The position numbers and the translations under genes were made by a program. From NCBI GenBank assembly GCA_903887415.1, contig CAISPO010000025.1:62001-126000 (forward strand): a DNA stretch of 64,000 bases. Direction: 5' to 3'. Source of the stretch: an uncultured Bacteroidota bacterium (GTDB taxonomy: Bacteria; Bacteroidota; Bacteroidia; Chitinophagales; Chitinophagaceae). Below, in pieces: positions 50,343 to 59,005 of the stretch. Each line of letters begins with the position of its first letter. Positions within the stretch are counted from its first letter, which is position 1. The notes under the pieces were generated by a model. It was given only the letters and a program-made list of their open reading frames with translations, made no database searches and was not told the DNA's origin.

Positions 50343-51935
50343 ATGATACTGTTTCACAGGAATGCAAAAAAGATAATACGGTATGCGAGCATCACCACCC
50401 TTACATTTATTGTATGCTGGGGGCTCTTATTGGTAATAGCACAGATAAAGCCTTTGCTGATAGACGAATGGCGGATCATATACAATCTCAAATACAAAGA
50501 TGCGGCGGGCCTCTGGGGTGAGCTTGATTTTATGCAGCAGTTCCCGAGGGTTTACTTAGAGGTCATTAAAGCGTTTTCATCGGCTTGCGATTATAGTTAT
50601 TTCTCCCTGCGTTTTCCGTCATTCTTAATTGGTACGTTCACTATTTTTTTTGCTTACAGGTTATCGGCCAGGTTATTTGGGAGCACTGATATCCGCCGGT
50701 TCTTATTTGTGCTCATCATTGCCGCCTCTCCTACTTTTACGGACTATTTTGTACAGGTAAAGCAATATACCATGGATATACTGCTGGCTGTGTTATCCAT
50801 TTGGCAGCTATTACAACTGATGCAAGCTGCAAACGTTTCTAATCAGTCACGCAGCCGCTATATATTATTATGCGCCAGCTTTTTGAGCGCTCCGTTTTTT
50901 AGTTATGCCTATCCTATAATCATCGCGCCTGTTTTTGTAATTGCATTTGTAAGGAGTATCAGTGCGATCAGGCTGCAGGATAGCCAGGGAGGGGTGATGA
51001 GATTCCTGTGCCGGCTTTGGGTTCCGCTGATAATATGTGCTGCTGCGGTTGTGGTCTTTTACCGGGCCGACGCAGCGCAATTGATGAATGACAAAAGCAT
51101 GCACACTTATTGGGATTTCAGAATGATGAGGCACGGCTTTCACCCTTTGCAGTTTTTTGTTGCTTTCTACGATCTCTTTGCGCTTTGCGGGGCAGGTATA
51201 GTGTTCGAGATCATTTTCGGCATATTGGGGATATGGGGGTTTATCAATGCGGTTGTCTTCAGTACCAGGTCTTTGAAAAAAGCTAAGTGGAATACAGCCG
51301 ACCATACAAGCTGGTATTGCGCATCTGCCGTGGTTGCGATCATGCTGCTGTTCTCAACCGGTAACCTCGCAATAGGCGAGGCAAGGCTTACCTGCTTCTG
51401 TGCCCCGGTCGTTTCGTTGCTTATCATTTCGGCTGTGTGCAGCCTGCCGTACTACAAGTACAGCATTATTGCGAAGCCAATAGTGATCCTTGTGCTGTTC
51501 ATAGGCGTGGCGGGCAATGCATTTACTGCTCTTGTAGGGGAACAGCTAACCCCGCAACACGCATTGGCGCTTCACGTTTACGAGAATACAGAAAATGCCA
51601 TTATCCAGGCCGCATCTGAAAAGACACCGATATTTATATCATCAGACATTGCAAGCCCATATGAGCGGATACTCAATTTCCCTGCCACGGACATACCCGC
51701 CACGGCAATGTACACACTGCCTGACAATGCAGCTGCAGGTGATGCAGGCCATAAGGAAAAAGTGCCAGGTGACTGGATATTAAAAACATTTCCTGCTTAT
51801 AAAGCTGCAGACCAGGTAGCTGTTTATGCCCTTAACAATCCACACGACCTTAGGCTTCGCATTGCACAGCTTCCCGCCACTGTAAAGTGTGTGCTGATGG
51901 GCGATGGGCAGTGTTTTCGTAAGATATGCCGGTAG
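50343..51935 (+). CDS. GT-C type (PMT/ArnT-like) membrane glycosyltransferase, hypothetical
   Basis: A 530-residue membrane protein with around 11 helices. The first loop contains KPLLIDEWRIIYNL with an acidic residue at the typical catalytic position, and the next loops contain RVYLEVIKAFSSA and QVKQYTMDILLAVLSIWQLL, as in dolichyl-phosphate-mannose mannosyltransferase (GT39) relatives. The C-terminal ~120 residues are an extracytoplasmic domain. Substrate unknown; likely envelope glycan or protein glycosylation. Confidence 0.72.
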   Translation: MILFHRNAKKIIRYASITTLTFIVCWGLLLVIAQIKPLLIDEWRIIYNLKYKDAAGLWGELDFMQQFPRVYLEVIKAFSSACDYSYFSLRFPSFLIGTFTIFFAYRLSARLFGSTDIRRFLFVLIIAASPTFTDYFVQVKQYTMDILLAVLSIWQLLQLMQAANVSNQSRSRYILLCASFLSAPFFSYAYPIIIAPVFVIAFVRSISAIRLQDSQGGVMRFLCRLWVPLIICAAAVVVFYRADAAQLMNDKSMHTYWDFRMMRHGFHPLQFFVAFYDLFALCGAGIVFEIIFGILGIWGFINAVVFSTRSLKKAKWNTADHTSWYCASAVVAIMLLFSTGNLAIGEARLTCFCAPVVSLLIISAVCSLPYYKYSIIAKPIVILVLFIGVAGNAFTALVGEQLTPQHALALHVYENTENAIIQAASEKTPIFISSDIASPYERILNFPATDIPATAMYTLPDNAAAGDAGHKEKVPGDWILKTFPAYKAADQVAVYALNNPHDLRLRIAQLPATVKCVLMGDGQCFRKICR

Positions 51936-51955
51936 CACTTGTGCAGTGCCTCTTT

Positions 51956-52594
51956 TTAAAACAACGGTTCTTTGTAACTGAATTTTTTAAAGTACCGGTA
52001 GAGCACATGTAGCCATACGCCAAACAGGCCACTAAGCATCCAGCATTGGTTATTTCTCACCGGGTGAAGTACATCCTGTTTGACATCCAGCAATAGAGAT
52101 ATGGGTTGCGCAATTATATCCCAGCTATTCCATCTCAGGTATCTGCCAAGATATATGCCATAACCACAGAGAATAAAGAATGAAAGCACAGCCCATGGCA
52201 CCAACTTGTAACCGATGTTGCGGCGAAGGAATAGCTCCACATTCTGCAACGATAGAAAGCCCATGATGACCCCGCTTATGGCCGCTGAAAAAAGTATCAG
52301 CAGGTCATACCATTGCGGTACATCAGGGCGTTCCTTAAGATGGAAGATGTCAGTAATGATGTACATAGCATTCGGGAAGAATAGCAGCCAGGTAGCCAGG
52401 TACGCCCACTGCATTCTTTTGTCTGTTGTTTTATTAAGCCGATAGCTGAGGTAAAGGGGGATGGCGGTTAGCAGCAAGTTCCACGGGATAAAGGCGAACA
52501 TGATAGTATGTGTGCGAAGCATACGGGCCAGGAGCAGTGCGGCTATGAATAACTGCATAGGAGCCAGCCATTTATATTTTTTATAGAAGTTCAT
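51956..52594 (-). CDS. DUF1361 membrane protein
   Basis: A 212-residue protein with six hydrophobic segments and the DUF1361 hallmarks FAFIPWNLLLTAIPLYLSY, WLLFFPNAMYIITDIFHL and WYDLLILFSAAISG. Function unknown. ATG 52594 is chosen because the next upstream in-frame start overlaps the kinase gene. Reads leftward 13 bp after the DgkA-type gene. Confidence 0.83.
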   Translation of the reverse strand: MNFYKKYKWLAPMQLFIAALLLARMLRTHTIMFAFIPWNLLLTAIPLYLSYRLNKTTDKRMQWAYLATWLLFFPNAMYIITDIFHLKERPDVPQWYDLLILFSAAISGVIMGFLSLQNVELFLRRNIGYKLVPWAVLSFFILCGYGIYLGRYLRWNSWDIIAQPISLLLDVKQDVLHPVRNNQCWMLSGLFGVWLHVLYRYFKKFSYKEPLF

Positions 52595-52607
52595 TGTTCG
52601 ATGTTTT

Positions 52608-52973
52608 TTAAAACAGGAATACAATTATGCCTACCGCAACACTGACCATTGCTGATATAAGTACGGCAGCTGCGGATATGTCTTTAATTACTTTTATTGA
52701 TGGATGGAACTTATTGTCGCAGCAGAAATCGCAGAGCTTTTCTATACAAGTATTTAATGCTTCTGTGACCCATACCAACCCGATAGCAAATGCTAACACG
52801 GCCCATTGCCAGTGCCCGATATGCCGGATAAAACCTGCAGCTATCACCGTCAGCGTGGCAAGGCTATGCAGTTTTGCATTCGGTTCCTGCCGGAACAACT
52901 GCACAAGGCCATTGATGGCATAAGAAAAGCTTTTGCCCCTTGACCTGATCGTTATGTTTTTTTCGTTGTTCAT
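52608..52973 (-). CDS. diacylglycerol kinase family protein (DgkA/UndK-type)
   Basis: A 121-residue small membrane kinase with three helices. The signature EALNTCIEKLCDF near residue 72 and RQEPNAKLHSLATLTVIAAG are present. In Gram-positives such proteins phosphorylate undecaprenol; Gram-negative DgkA acts on diacylglycerol. The substrate here is not clear. Confidence 0.88.
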   Translation of the reverse strand: MNNEKNITIRSRGKSFSYAINGLVQLFRQEPNAKLHSLATLTVIAAGFIRHIGHWQWAVLAFAIGLVWVTEALNTCIEKLCDFCCDNKFHPSIKVIKDISAAAVLISAMVSVAVGIIVFLF

Positions 52974-52979
52974 AGTAGT

Positions 52980-53558
52980 TCAGTTTGCAGTGTTCATTTT
53001 TCGCTTTATAAAACCAGATAAAAGTGCAGTAACGAAAGTTGCAAATAGTGTGAACGGAATTCCAACACTGATCTGCGCCAGCAGGAAGCGATCCCTGTCG
53101 TCAGTTTCCCGGAGTGAATGGCCCGCGAGTATGTAACCGTGTTGTCCATTCATAGAAAATGGAAGAATCACTATAGCGTTTCTTATCCCGGGTTCAGGCT
53201 GCCAGGTTATCCTGTTCTGGCCACGTTGCAGTGCTGCGATAAACGCGCCCTTTGGCGGTACAGGGCACCTGCCATTCAGTGAGCAGGTGCTTGCTCGTGG
53301 GGCGGCATTGCTGTCGCAAATGATTATGAAAGGTGAAAGACTTTTACCCAGCTCTATTTTTGGAACCTCTTTGAAAATGTCTGATATGTCCCCATTGCGG
53401 AGCCATTTGGTCCTGGTGTCTTCGGCATATTGCATGGGAAGCTCATTTGCCGATAGCCGGATGTATTGTTGCAAGGCGAGATACAAAAATCCATAAATGC
53501 AGACAATGGTGCAGAACAGTGGGATGCAGGACACAAATGTTTTGATGATCTGTTTCAT
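52980..53558 (-). CDS. hypothetical membrane protein
   Basis: A 192-residue protein with an N-terminal helix (IPLFCTIVCIYGFLYLALQQ), a central domain rich in Pro/Arg with GKSLSPFIIICDSN and CSLNGRCPVPPKGAF, a GYILAGHSLRETDDRDR segment and a C-terminal helix (FTLFATFVTALLSGF). The double-helix, central-extracytoplasmic layout resembles a sensor without its kinase part. I do not recognise a family. It lies 11 bp downstream of the creD-like gene and 6 bp before the DgkA-type gene, so co-transcription is likely. Confidence 0.65.
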   Translation of the reverse strand: MKQIIKTFVSCIPLFCTIVCIYGFLYLALQQYIRLSANELPMQYAEDTRTKWLRNGDISDIFKEVPKIELGKSLSPFIIICDSNAAPRASTCSLNGRCPVPPKGAFIAALQRGQNRITWQPEPGIRNAIVILPFSMNGQHGYILAGHSLRETDDRDRFLLAQISVGIPFTLFATFVTALLSGFIKRKMNTAN

Positions 53559-53569
53559 TTTTTTAGTTT

Positions 53570-54859
53570 TTATATCTGAACAGGAAATACTTTTTCGTCA
53601 TTGTTTGCAGGGGCTTCGTTTATGGTGTGCCGGGCAATACCATACCAATCTATCTTGCGGGAATAATACATAATAATGGCTATGATGGCAAACAAGCCAA
53701 TGCTCCCGAACAGCAGCGCGTAATCTTCAGATTGTATGAGCACGAAAATATAGGTGTAGAGGGCCGAAAGCGCACAAGTGAACCCTATCGCCGTCTTACT
53801 GCTTTTGAACATGCTCCATGCATACAAGCCTATTAGTGATACTGTGGCTAAAGAAGCGATCAGGTATGCGATGTTGAAACCGGTATATTCTGAAATGGAT
53901 AGCAGCAGTGCATAAAATATGATGAGGGCAATGCCTACCAGCAGGTATTGCAATGGGTGTACCTGCCGTTTTTGCAGTATCTCCAGGAAAAAGAAGAAGG
54001 TGAATGTAAGGGCAATAAAAAGTATGGCATACTTAACCGAACGGTTTGTTTTTGAATAGCCATCAACCGGTTGTATCAGTTTCACACCAAATGCCGCTTT
54101 TCCGAAGTCCTGTTTGCTGTCTTTCCAGTATTGGGGATAAGTGTGTGACAAGGGCAGTATCTTCCAATGTGCTTTGAAATTTTTATCGGTTATGGCCGAT
54201 GCCGTTGGTAAGTATTGCCCATCAAACGCGGGGTCTTTCCAGTTTGCAGTGATGTCTGTTTCGGTTGTTTTTCCAACCGGAGTGAAATATAGATAGCCCG
54301 ACCCACGTACACTGAGTGAAACAGAGAAGGACGACAGGGTAGCTTCGCTGATAACGACTGGTGCGCTTAGCCATTCTGCCATAAGATTATTCGCTGGTAC
54401 GCCTGCATCCATAAATTGCTTGCTGCCGTTCCAATCCAGTTGCACTTGGTCTTCTATACCACGCATATCTCCTACATTCACCACGATTCGTGCATCCTTC
54501 CAGATAACAGATTCCGGATAAATCTTCAAAGCAGCGAGCGGAATCGAGTCGAATTTCCCAGTCAATTTCAAGTCGGAATGATAAAGCATGGTGCTGTATA
54601 GGCTGCGTTTCTTTTCTTTGGCTTGCATGTCTCCGTTTATATGCAGTTCGCTTGGCAATATGTAGGCTATTTTTGTGCTAACCTCTGTCGTCCCGCCTGC
54701 TGCTGTTTTAAAGTCCTTATACGGAAGCATAAGCACCGGCCCTGTTATGGTTTGCGGCCCGGCCCACTTGCCGCTCACCTCGTTAACTACTTCTTGCTGC
54801 CGCTGCTGCCGCTCGTGTACGAGGTCGGCTACCAGCCACCCTGGTATCAGCATGAGCAT
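53570..54859 (-). CDS. creD: CreD family inner membrane protein, N terminus shifted by a probable indel
   Basis: A CreD-type protein: VVNEVSGKWAGPQTITGPVL, long extracytoplasmic domain with VGDMRGIEDQVQLDWNG, then about six helices (LFIALTFTFFFFLEILQ, YLLVGIALIIFYALLL). From 54859 it has 429 residues, but the same frame upstream still codes for the conserved TIFWDRNRILIKGLLVGF, which belongs to the family N terminus and first membrane helix. That segment lacks a start in its own frame. An ATG at 54942 in the next frame encodes MYTDQQTEPS, which would join perfectly with one extra T in the TTTT run at 54910-54913. So the real gene probably spans 53570-54942 with a 1-nt deletion. CreD is an envelope stress protein of unclear activity. 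Confidence 0.82.
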   Translation of the reverse strand: MLMLIPGWLVADLVHERQQRQQEVVNEVSGKWAGPQTITGPVLMLPYKDFKTAAGGTTEVSTKIAYILPSELHINGDMQAKEKKRSLYSTMLYHSDLKLTGKFDSIPLAALKIYPESVIWKDARIVVNVGDMRGIEDQVQLDWNGSKQFMDAGVPANNLMAEWLSAPVVISEATLSSFSVSLSVRGSGYLYFTPVGKTTETDITANWKDPAFDGQYLPTASAITDKNFKAHWKILPLSHTYPQYWKDSKQDFGKAAFGVKLIQPVDGYSKTNRSVKYAILFIALTFTFFFFLEILQKRQVHPLQYLLVGIALIIFYALLLSISEYTGFNIAYLIASLATVSLIGLYAWSMFKSSKTAIGFTCALSALYTYIFVLIQSEDYALLFGSIGLFAIIAIIMYYSRKIDWYGIARHTINEAPANNDEKVFPVQI

Positions 54860-54976
54860 AATGAGGAAGCCTACCAGCAGGCCTTTAATGAGGATCCGGT
54901 TGCGGTCCCAAAAGATGGTTCTGTTTGTTGATCGGTGTACATGATTTGGCGTTTTATATTGTGAGTAGTGAAAAGT

Positions 54977-54993
54977 GCTTTGTTTTACAAAGT
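54977..54993. promoter_or_regulatory. palindromic operator upstream of creD
   Basis: GCTTTG-TTTTA-CAAAGT lies 34 bp before the probable creD start. It shares the arms, the AAAAG before and the AATT after with the palindrome at 55967-55983, which precedes the operon of the wHTH regulator. Both lie where a promoter is expected. Confidence 0.65.
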
Positions 54994-55010
54994 GAATTGA
55001 GCAAAAAAAA

Positions 55011-55310
55011 TCAGCCCAATCCTTTTATTATTTTTTCCAGCGCATCGATATGGGCACGGAATGCTTTTTCGCCCTGTTTGGTAATGTAGTAAAGCGTATT
55101 TGTTTTCCTGCCTATAAAACCTTTCTGAACTTTGATAAAATGATTGTCCTCCAGCGTTTTTAAATGCGTGGCAAGGTTACCGTCAGTGACATCTATCAGT
55201 GCTTTCAGGTCGTTAAAATTTACGTTTTCATTGACCATCAAAGCGCTCATGATACCAATACGGATACGGCTGTCGAAAATCTTGTTCAGTTGTCCTATCG
55301 GGTTGCTCAT
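55011..55310 (-). CDS. winged-helix transcriptional regulator
   Basis: A 99-residue single-domain wHTH protein (HTH_34/ArsR-like): LNKIFDSRIRIGIMSALMVN, LKALIDVTDGNLATHLKTLE as recognition helix region, and wing GFIGRKTNTLYYITKQG. No sensor domain is present. It lies between the membrane protein gene (8 bp upstream) and creD. The palindromes at 54977 and 55967 are its likely sites, so it probably represses creD and its own operon. Confidence 0.87.
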   Translation of the reverse strand: MSNPIGQLNKIFDSRIRIGIMSALMVNENVNFNDLKALIDVTDGNLATHLKTLEDNHFIKVQKGFIGRKTNTLYYITKQGEKAFRAHIDALEKIIKGLG

Positions 55311-55317
55311 TTGCCAA

Positions 55318-55956
55318 TCATTTATCGTACTTATTCCTCATTATTACACCATAAAGTATATGCAGCAACCCAAAGCCCGCTGCCCAGAAGTATAATCCAT
55401 GTCCCGGTGAAAACAGGTTGATAAATCCCAACACTACCTCAAGCATGCCGAGATAACGTATATCAGCGAGGGTGTGCCTGCTGGCGCTGATGAGCGCCAG
55501 GCCATAAAATATAAGACAGGCGGGTGCTATGAAAATCGCAACACCATAGTAAATAAAGAACATGGTGAAAATACCTCCTGAGAGTAATGGGAACAGGAGT
55601 TGCAGCAGCATCTGGCGGGAGGCATTGTTCCATAACTTGTGGCCCTGGCTATGCGCTTTTTTGTAAGTAAAGTAATAGCCGCCGGCGAATGCAATGATGA
55701 ATACCGAGAGTGCAAGCAGGATGATGTGCACAATGAACGGACTGAAATAAGACAAAGACCCCTCGCTGAGGGCTGCTCTTGCATACTTATAGTCTGGCTG
55801 TTGCATCCACTGGTAGGCAAAGTAAGAACCGACAAGTGCGGTGCTCCCAGCCCAGATGCCAGACCATCCGCTGAGGGATATAAACCGCGCCGAACGATCC
55901 ATTATACTTCGTATCTCCTGGAGGGCTTCTAATGAAGCGTCTTTATTATCAGATTG
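55318..55956 (-). CDS. hypothetical membrane protein of the wHTH/CreD locus
   Basis: A 212-residue protein with five or six membrane helices (FISLSGWSGIWAGSTALVGS, VHIILLALSVFIIAFAGG, LLFPLLSGGIFTMFFIYYGV). The N terminus DASLEALQEIRSIMDRSARF is cytoplasmic. Family function is unknown; in Bacteroidota it is often encoded just before a wHTH regulator and creD. ATG 55956 is used, because an upstream in-frame start at 55980 would lie inside the palindrome. Confidence 0.78.
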   Translation of the reverse strand, partial: QSDNKDASLEALQEIRSIMDRSARFISLSGWSGIWAGSTALVGSYFAYQWMQQPDYKYARAALSEGSLSYFSPFIVHIILLALSVFIIAFAGGYYFTYKKAHSQGHKLWNNASRQMLLQLLFPLLSGGIFTMFFIYYGVAIFIAPACLIFYGLALISASRHTLADIRYLGMLEVVLGFINLFSPGHGLYFWAAGFGLLHILYGVIMRNKYDK

Positions 55957-55966
55957 CATAAAAAGC

Positions 55967-55983
55967 ACTTTGAAATGCAAAGT
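55967..55983. promoter_or_regulatory. perfect palindrome upstream of the wHTH operon
   Basis: ACTTTG-AAATG-CAAAGT, perfect 6-bp arms with a 5-bp spacer, directly upstream of the membrane protein start at 55956. On the minus strand it includes TTACTTTG, a near-match to the -7 element, so a bound regulator would block the promoter. Confidence 0.7.
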
Positions 55984-56055
55984 AAATTCAAAAAGATCAA
56001 CTGTGCAATTTTTTCAGGATAATTAACAATTGAGTTTTTGTAATTGTTTGGAAAC

Positions 56056-56577
56056 CTATTGAGAATCGTTATAAAACAGATTGCCCTGCACAACTTTTGC
56101 CGGGCTGGTGTAGGGGTGCTCAGCGGCTTTATTTACATCCATGATATGCAGCACCTTCCAGCCACGAACCTTTAAGTAGTCGGAAACAAGTGAGCGATGG
56201 CAGCGCCACCATACTGCTTCAGAGCACATGTATGCTACACGGGTGTGTAGTGCTAATTCCTGCAGTTCTCCAATAGCAGCTTTGAATGGTGCAGTTTCCA
56301 TATAGTCGGCGTAGCCCATAAAGGCTTTGCTGCGCCATGCGGTGTTAATGGAATCGGGGCGCGGCCTGCGCCTGCCGCCAAGGTCTGGAAAATGCTTGTA
56401 TTGTATCCCAGCTTCATGCAGTGATCTTTCTAATGCCGACTGGTTGAATTGCGGATATTTGTTAGAGCCAGGCATACTACGGATATCGGCCAGTAACTGT
56501 ATTTCAAAAGAGTGCAGCATAGCCAGGAAATCGGCGATGGGGTGGGTGAAATGGCCTATGGTGTATATTGTTTTCAA
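56056..56577 (-). CDS. DUF488 domain protein
   Basis: A 173-residue protein with the DUF488 pattern: YTIGHFTHPIADFLAML, LADIRSMPGSNKYPQFN, a middle LGGRRRPRPDS, and the cysteine-containing VAYMCSEAVWWRCHRSLVSD. The family is conserved but of unclear function, possibly acting on nucleic acid or DNA repair. Single gene. Confidence 0.87.
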   Translation of the reverse strand: MKTIYTIGHFTHPIADFLAMLHSFEIQLLADIRSMPGSNKYPQFNQSALERSLHEAGIQYKHFPDLGGRRRPRPDSINTAWRSKAFMGYADYMETAPFKAAIGELQELALHTRVAYMCSEAVWWRCHRSLVSDYLKVRGWKVLHIMDVNKAAEHPYTSPAKVVQGNLFYNDSQ

Positions 56578-56628
56578 GACAGGAATAGAAGTTCAAAAAA
56601 CGTGCCGTAAGAATACACATTACATCGG

Positions 56629-57321
56629 TCAATGGTTAAACAACCTGGCGATAAAGAATGCCGCAGACGCTGCCGCGGAGCCTATGAGCATCACGCGTAA
56701 CGCACCGCCAAGCGGGTTTTGGCCGGTAGCTTTCGCCTTGAAAAAACCAAACACAAAAAGACAGATGACCGTAATGATGCAGGAATATTTAAGGCCATCT
56801 AAAGGAGAGGTGGTAAAGAAATAGGGAGACAGGGGAACCATGCCACCTACAATATACGATAGCCCGATATTGAGTGCGCTGTTGCGCGCTCTTTTCGGAT
56901 CAGGTTTTTCGAGGCCCAGTTCGTTGCGCATCATAAACTCCACCCACTTCTCTTTGTCCTTCGCTATTTCCTCCACCACTATTTTCTGCGTTTGAGCACT
57001 GAGCCCCATATCTTCAAATATCTCGCGTATCTCTTCTTTTTCTTTATCTGGCACATTGTCCACTTCCCATTCTTCCCGTTTCTGCTCGGCATAGTAGTGG
57101 TCTATCTCTGTTTTACCGGCAAGGTATCCACCCAGGCCCATTGCTATAGAACCTGCAGCTACCTCAGCCAGCCCTGCGATAATAATTATATGGGTATCAT
57201 GAACAGCCCCGCTAAGCCCCGCCGCCAATGCAAATGGGACAGTAAGCCCATCGCTCATACCAATGACTACATCGGTTACGAGATCAGAGTTTTTAAAATG
57301 CTTTTCGAAGTGGGTGGACAT
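56629..57321 (-). CDS. VIT1/CCC1 family iron/manganese transporter
   Basis: A 230-residue membrane protein with five helices. First helix with VTDVVIGMSDGLTVPFALAA (Asp and Met as metal-pathway residues), then AAGSIAMGLGGYLAGKTE, the acidic cytoplasmic metal-binding domain EKEEIREIFEDMGLS with EIAKDKEKWVEFMMRNELGL, and PYFFTT. It exports or sequesters Fe(II) or Mn(II). The acidic domain is intact. Confidence 0.9.
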   Translation of the reverse strand: MSTHFEKHFKNSDLVTDVVIGMSDGLTVPFALAAGLSGAVHDTHIIIIAGLAEVAAGSIAMGLGGYLAGKTEIDHYYAEQKREEWEVDNVPDKEKEEIREIFEDMGLSAQTQKIVVEEIAKDKEKWVEFMMRNELGLEKPDPKRARNSALNIGLSYIVGGMVPLSPYFFTTSPLDGLKYSCIITVICLFVFGFFKAKATGQNPLGGALRVMLIGSAAASAAFFIARLFNH

Positions 57322-57388
57322 CAGGGTTATCTTTTTACCAGGCGAAATTAGAAGAAACGCTATTCATTAATGCTGATTTTAGTCATGC

Positions 57389-58894
57389 CTAGTGAACCTC
57401 GTGCATTAATTTTCTGATCAATGGAGAGAGAATAATTAATACTACGCCCGCTATAAATGCATAAATGGCGAGATGCCAGTAACCATCTGTGTACGCTATC
57501 AGTTTTTCAGGCAGGGGCGCATCTGGGTTTGATGTGGACATTCCTGCACCCAGCAGGCCCGCGGCATACTGGCCATAGGCGCTCGCAAGGAACCACATAC
57601 CCATCATCACACCATGCATTGGCTTGGGAGAAAGTTTGGTCATAATCGACAAACCTATCGGAGACAAGCATAGTTCACCTATAGTGATAACCAGGTAAGC
57701 GAGCGTAAATACATTGAGCGAAGTGATACCGTTTTTATCAGCGAAGAAGCGAGTATAATAGAATACGTAAAAAGCCAGGCCCAGGAACAGAAAACCCAGC
57801 CCAAACTTGACAACAGTATTAGGCTCGAATTTTCTCTTGCTTAGCCACAGCCAAAGCAGGCCGATTAGTGGACTGAACAGGATCACAAACAATGAATTGG
57901 ATGAATTATTGATAACATTCGGATCAATAGTTAATCCGGCAACCTTATCAGTGAGATTGTGCTCTGCGAATAAATTGAGCGAGCCTCCCGCCTGTTCAAA
58001 GAATGCCCAGAAGAATATGGAAAATATTATGAAAATCATGGCTGCCATTAATTTCTGCCGCTCCACTTTATCGTATTTCATCATTTCATAGAAGATGTAA
58101 ATAAGCGTCAGCGGGCCAACGACATACATGAACAGGTCTGTATATTGCGATACGGAAACCAGTTTCAGGATAAGCGGTATGACAAGTAACGAGCCCGCAT
58201 AAACCATCATGTCGTATATGCGGATCTTAGCAGGCGTATATTTGCCTGCCAGGGGAGACAGCCCGATGGGGCCCAGGGTTTTCTTTGTGAAAATGAATAT
58301 AAGCAGGCTTATGGTCATTACAATACCCGCACAGGAGAAGGCTGCGTTCCAGGAATAATGCTTACCCAGCCAGACACATATTGCACCGCCCAGTAACGCT
58401 CCGATATTAATTCCCGAGTAGAACAAACCGAAACCTGCATCTCTCCTGTGATCATCTTTTGAATACAGGCTGCCCACCATTGTAGATATGTTGGGCTTAA
58501 AAAAGCCGGTTCCCACGATCGTGAAACTAATGCCGATGTAAAACATTTCTTTAGGGGCAATAGCCAGTATGAAGCTGCCCAGGATCATAAGGAAACCACC
58601 CCAGAATATTGATTTGCGGAAGCCTAAGATCTTATCGGCAAACAAACCGCCCACGAAAGCCAATGTATATACAAATGCCTGCGTGGCTCCGTATTGCAGG
58701 TTCGCATCATGGTCATTCATGGCAAGCTGCGCTTTGTCCACCATAAAAATGGTGAGCATACCACGCATACCATAAAAGGAAAAGCGTTCCCACATTTCCG
58801 AGAGAAACAGATACCAAAGCTGTTTCGGGTACTTGCCTTTAAAATTTTGAATCTCTTCCAGTGTTTGCGTAGCTGGTGTTGCAGTTGTTGTCAT
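57389..58894 (-). CDS. POT family peptide MFS transporter 1
   Basis: A 501-residue proton-coupled oligopeptide transporter. The family signature ExxERFxYYG is present as EMWERFSFYGMRG, then GTGFFKPNISTMVGSLY and FSIFFWAFFEQAGGSLN. About 14 helices. It takes up di- and tripeptides. Next to a paralogue read in the same direction, with a strong terminator between them. Confidence 0.93.
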   Translation of the reverse strand: MTTTATPATQTLEEIQNFKGKYPKQLWYLFLSEMWERFSFYGMRGMLTIFMVDKAQLAMNDHDANLQYGATQAFVYTLAFVGGLFADKILGFRKSIFWGGFLMILGSFILAIAPKEMFYIGISFTIVGTGFFKPNISTMVGSLYSKDDHRRDAGFGLFYSGINIGALLGGAICVWLGKHYSWNAAFSCAGIVMTISLLIFIFTKKTLGPIGLSPLAGKYTPAKIRIYDMMVYAGSLLVIPLILKLVSVSQYTDLFMYVVGPLTLIYIFYEMMKYDKVERQKLMAAMIFIIFSIFFWAFFEQAGGSLNLFAEHNLTDKVAGLTIDPNVINNSSNSLFVILFSPLIGLLWLWLSKRKFEPNTVVKFGLGFLFLGLAFYVFYYTRFFADKNGITSLNVFTLAYLVITIGELCLSPIGLSIMTKLSPKPMHGVMMGMWFLASAYGQYAAGLLGAGMSTSNPDAPLPEKLIAYTDGYWHLAIYAFIAGVVLIILSPLIRKLMHEVH

Positions 58895-58959
58895 TTATAT
58901 GCTGAATGAACTAGCAAAATAATCTTTATTTTTTATTCACCCCTTTTTTAACCCATAAA

Positions 58960-58985
58960 AAAAGCGGGAGGTGGCTCCCGCTTTT
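58960..58985 (-). terminator. terminator of POT transporter 2
   Basis: An 11-bp stem (AAAAGCGGGAG / CTCCCGCTTTT, loop of 4) followed by T7 on the minus strand, 20 bp after the stop of POT 2. Confidence 0.88.
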
Positions 58986-59005
58986 AAGTGAAGCTCTTGA
59001 ATTAT

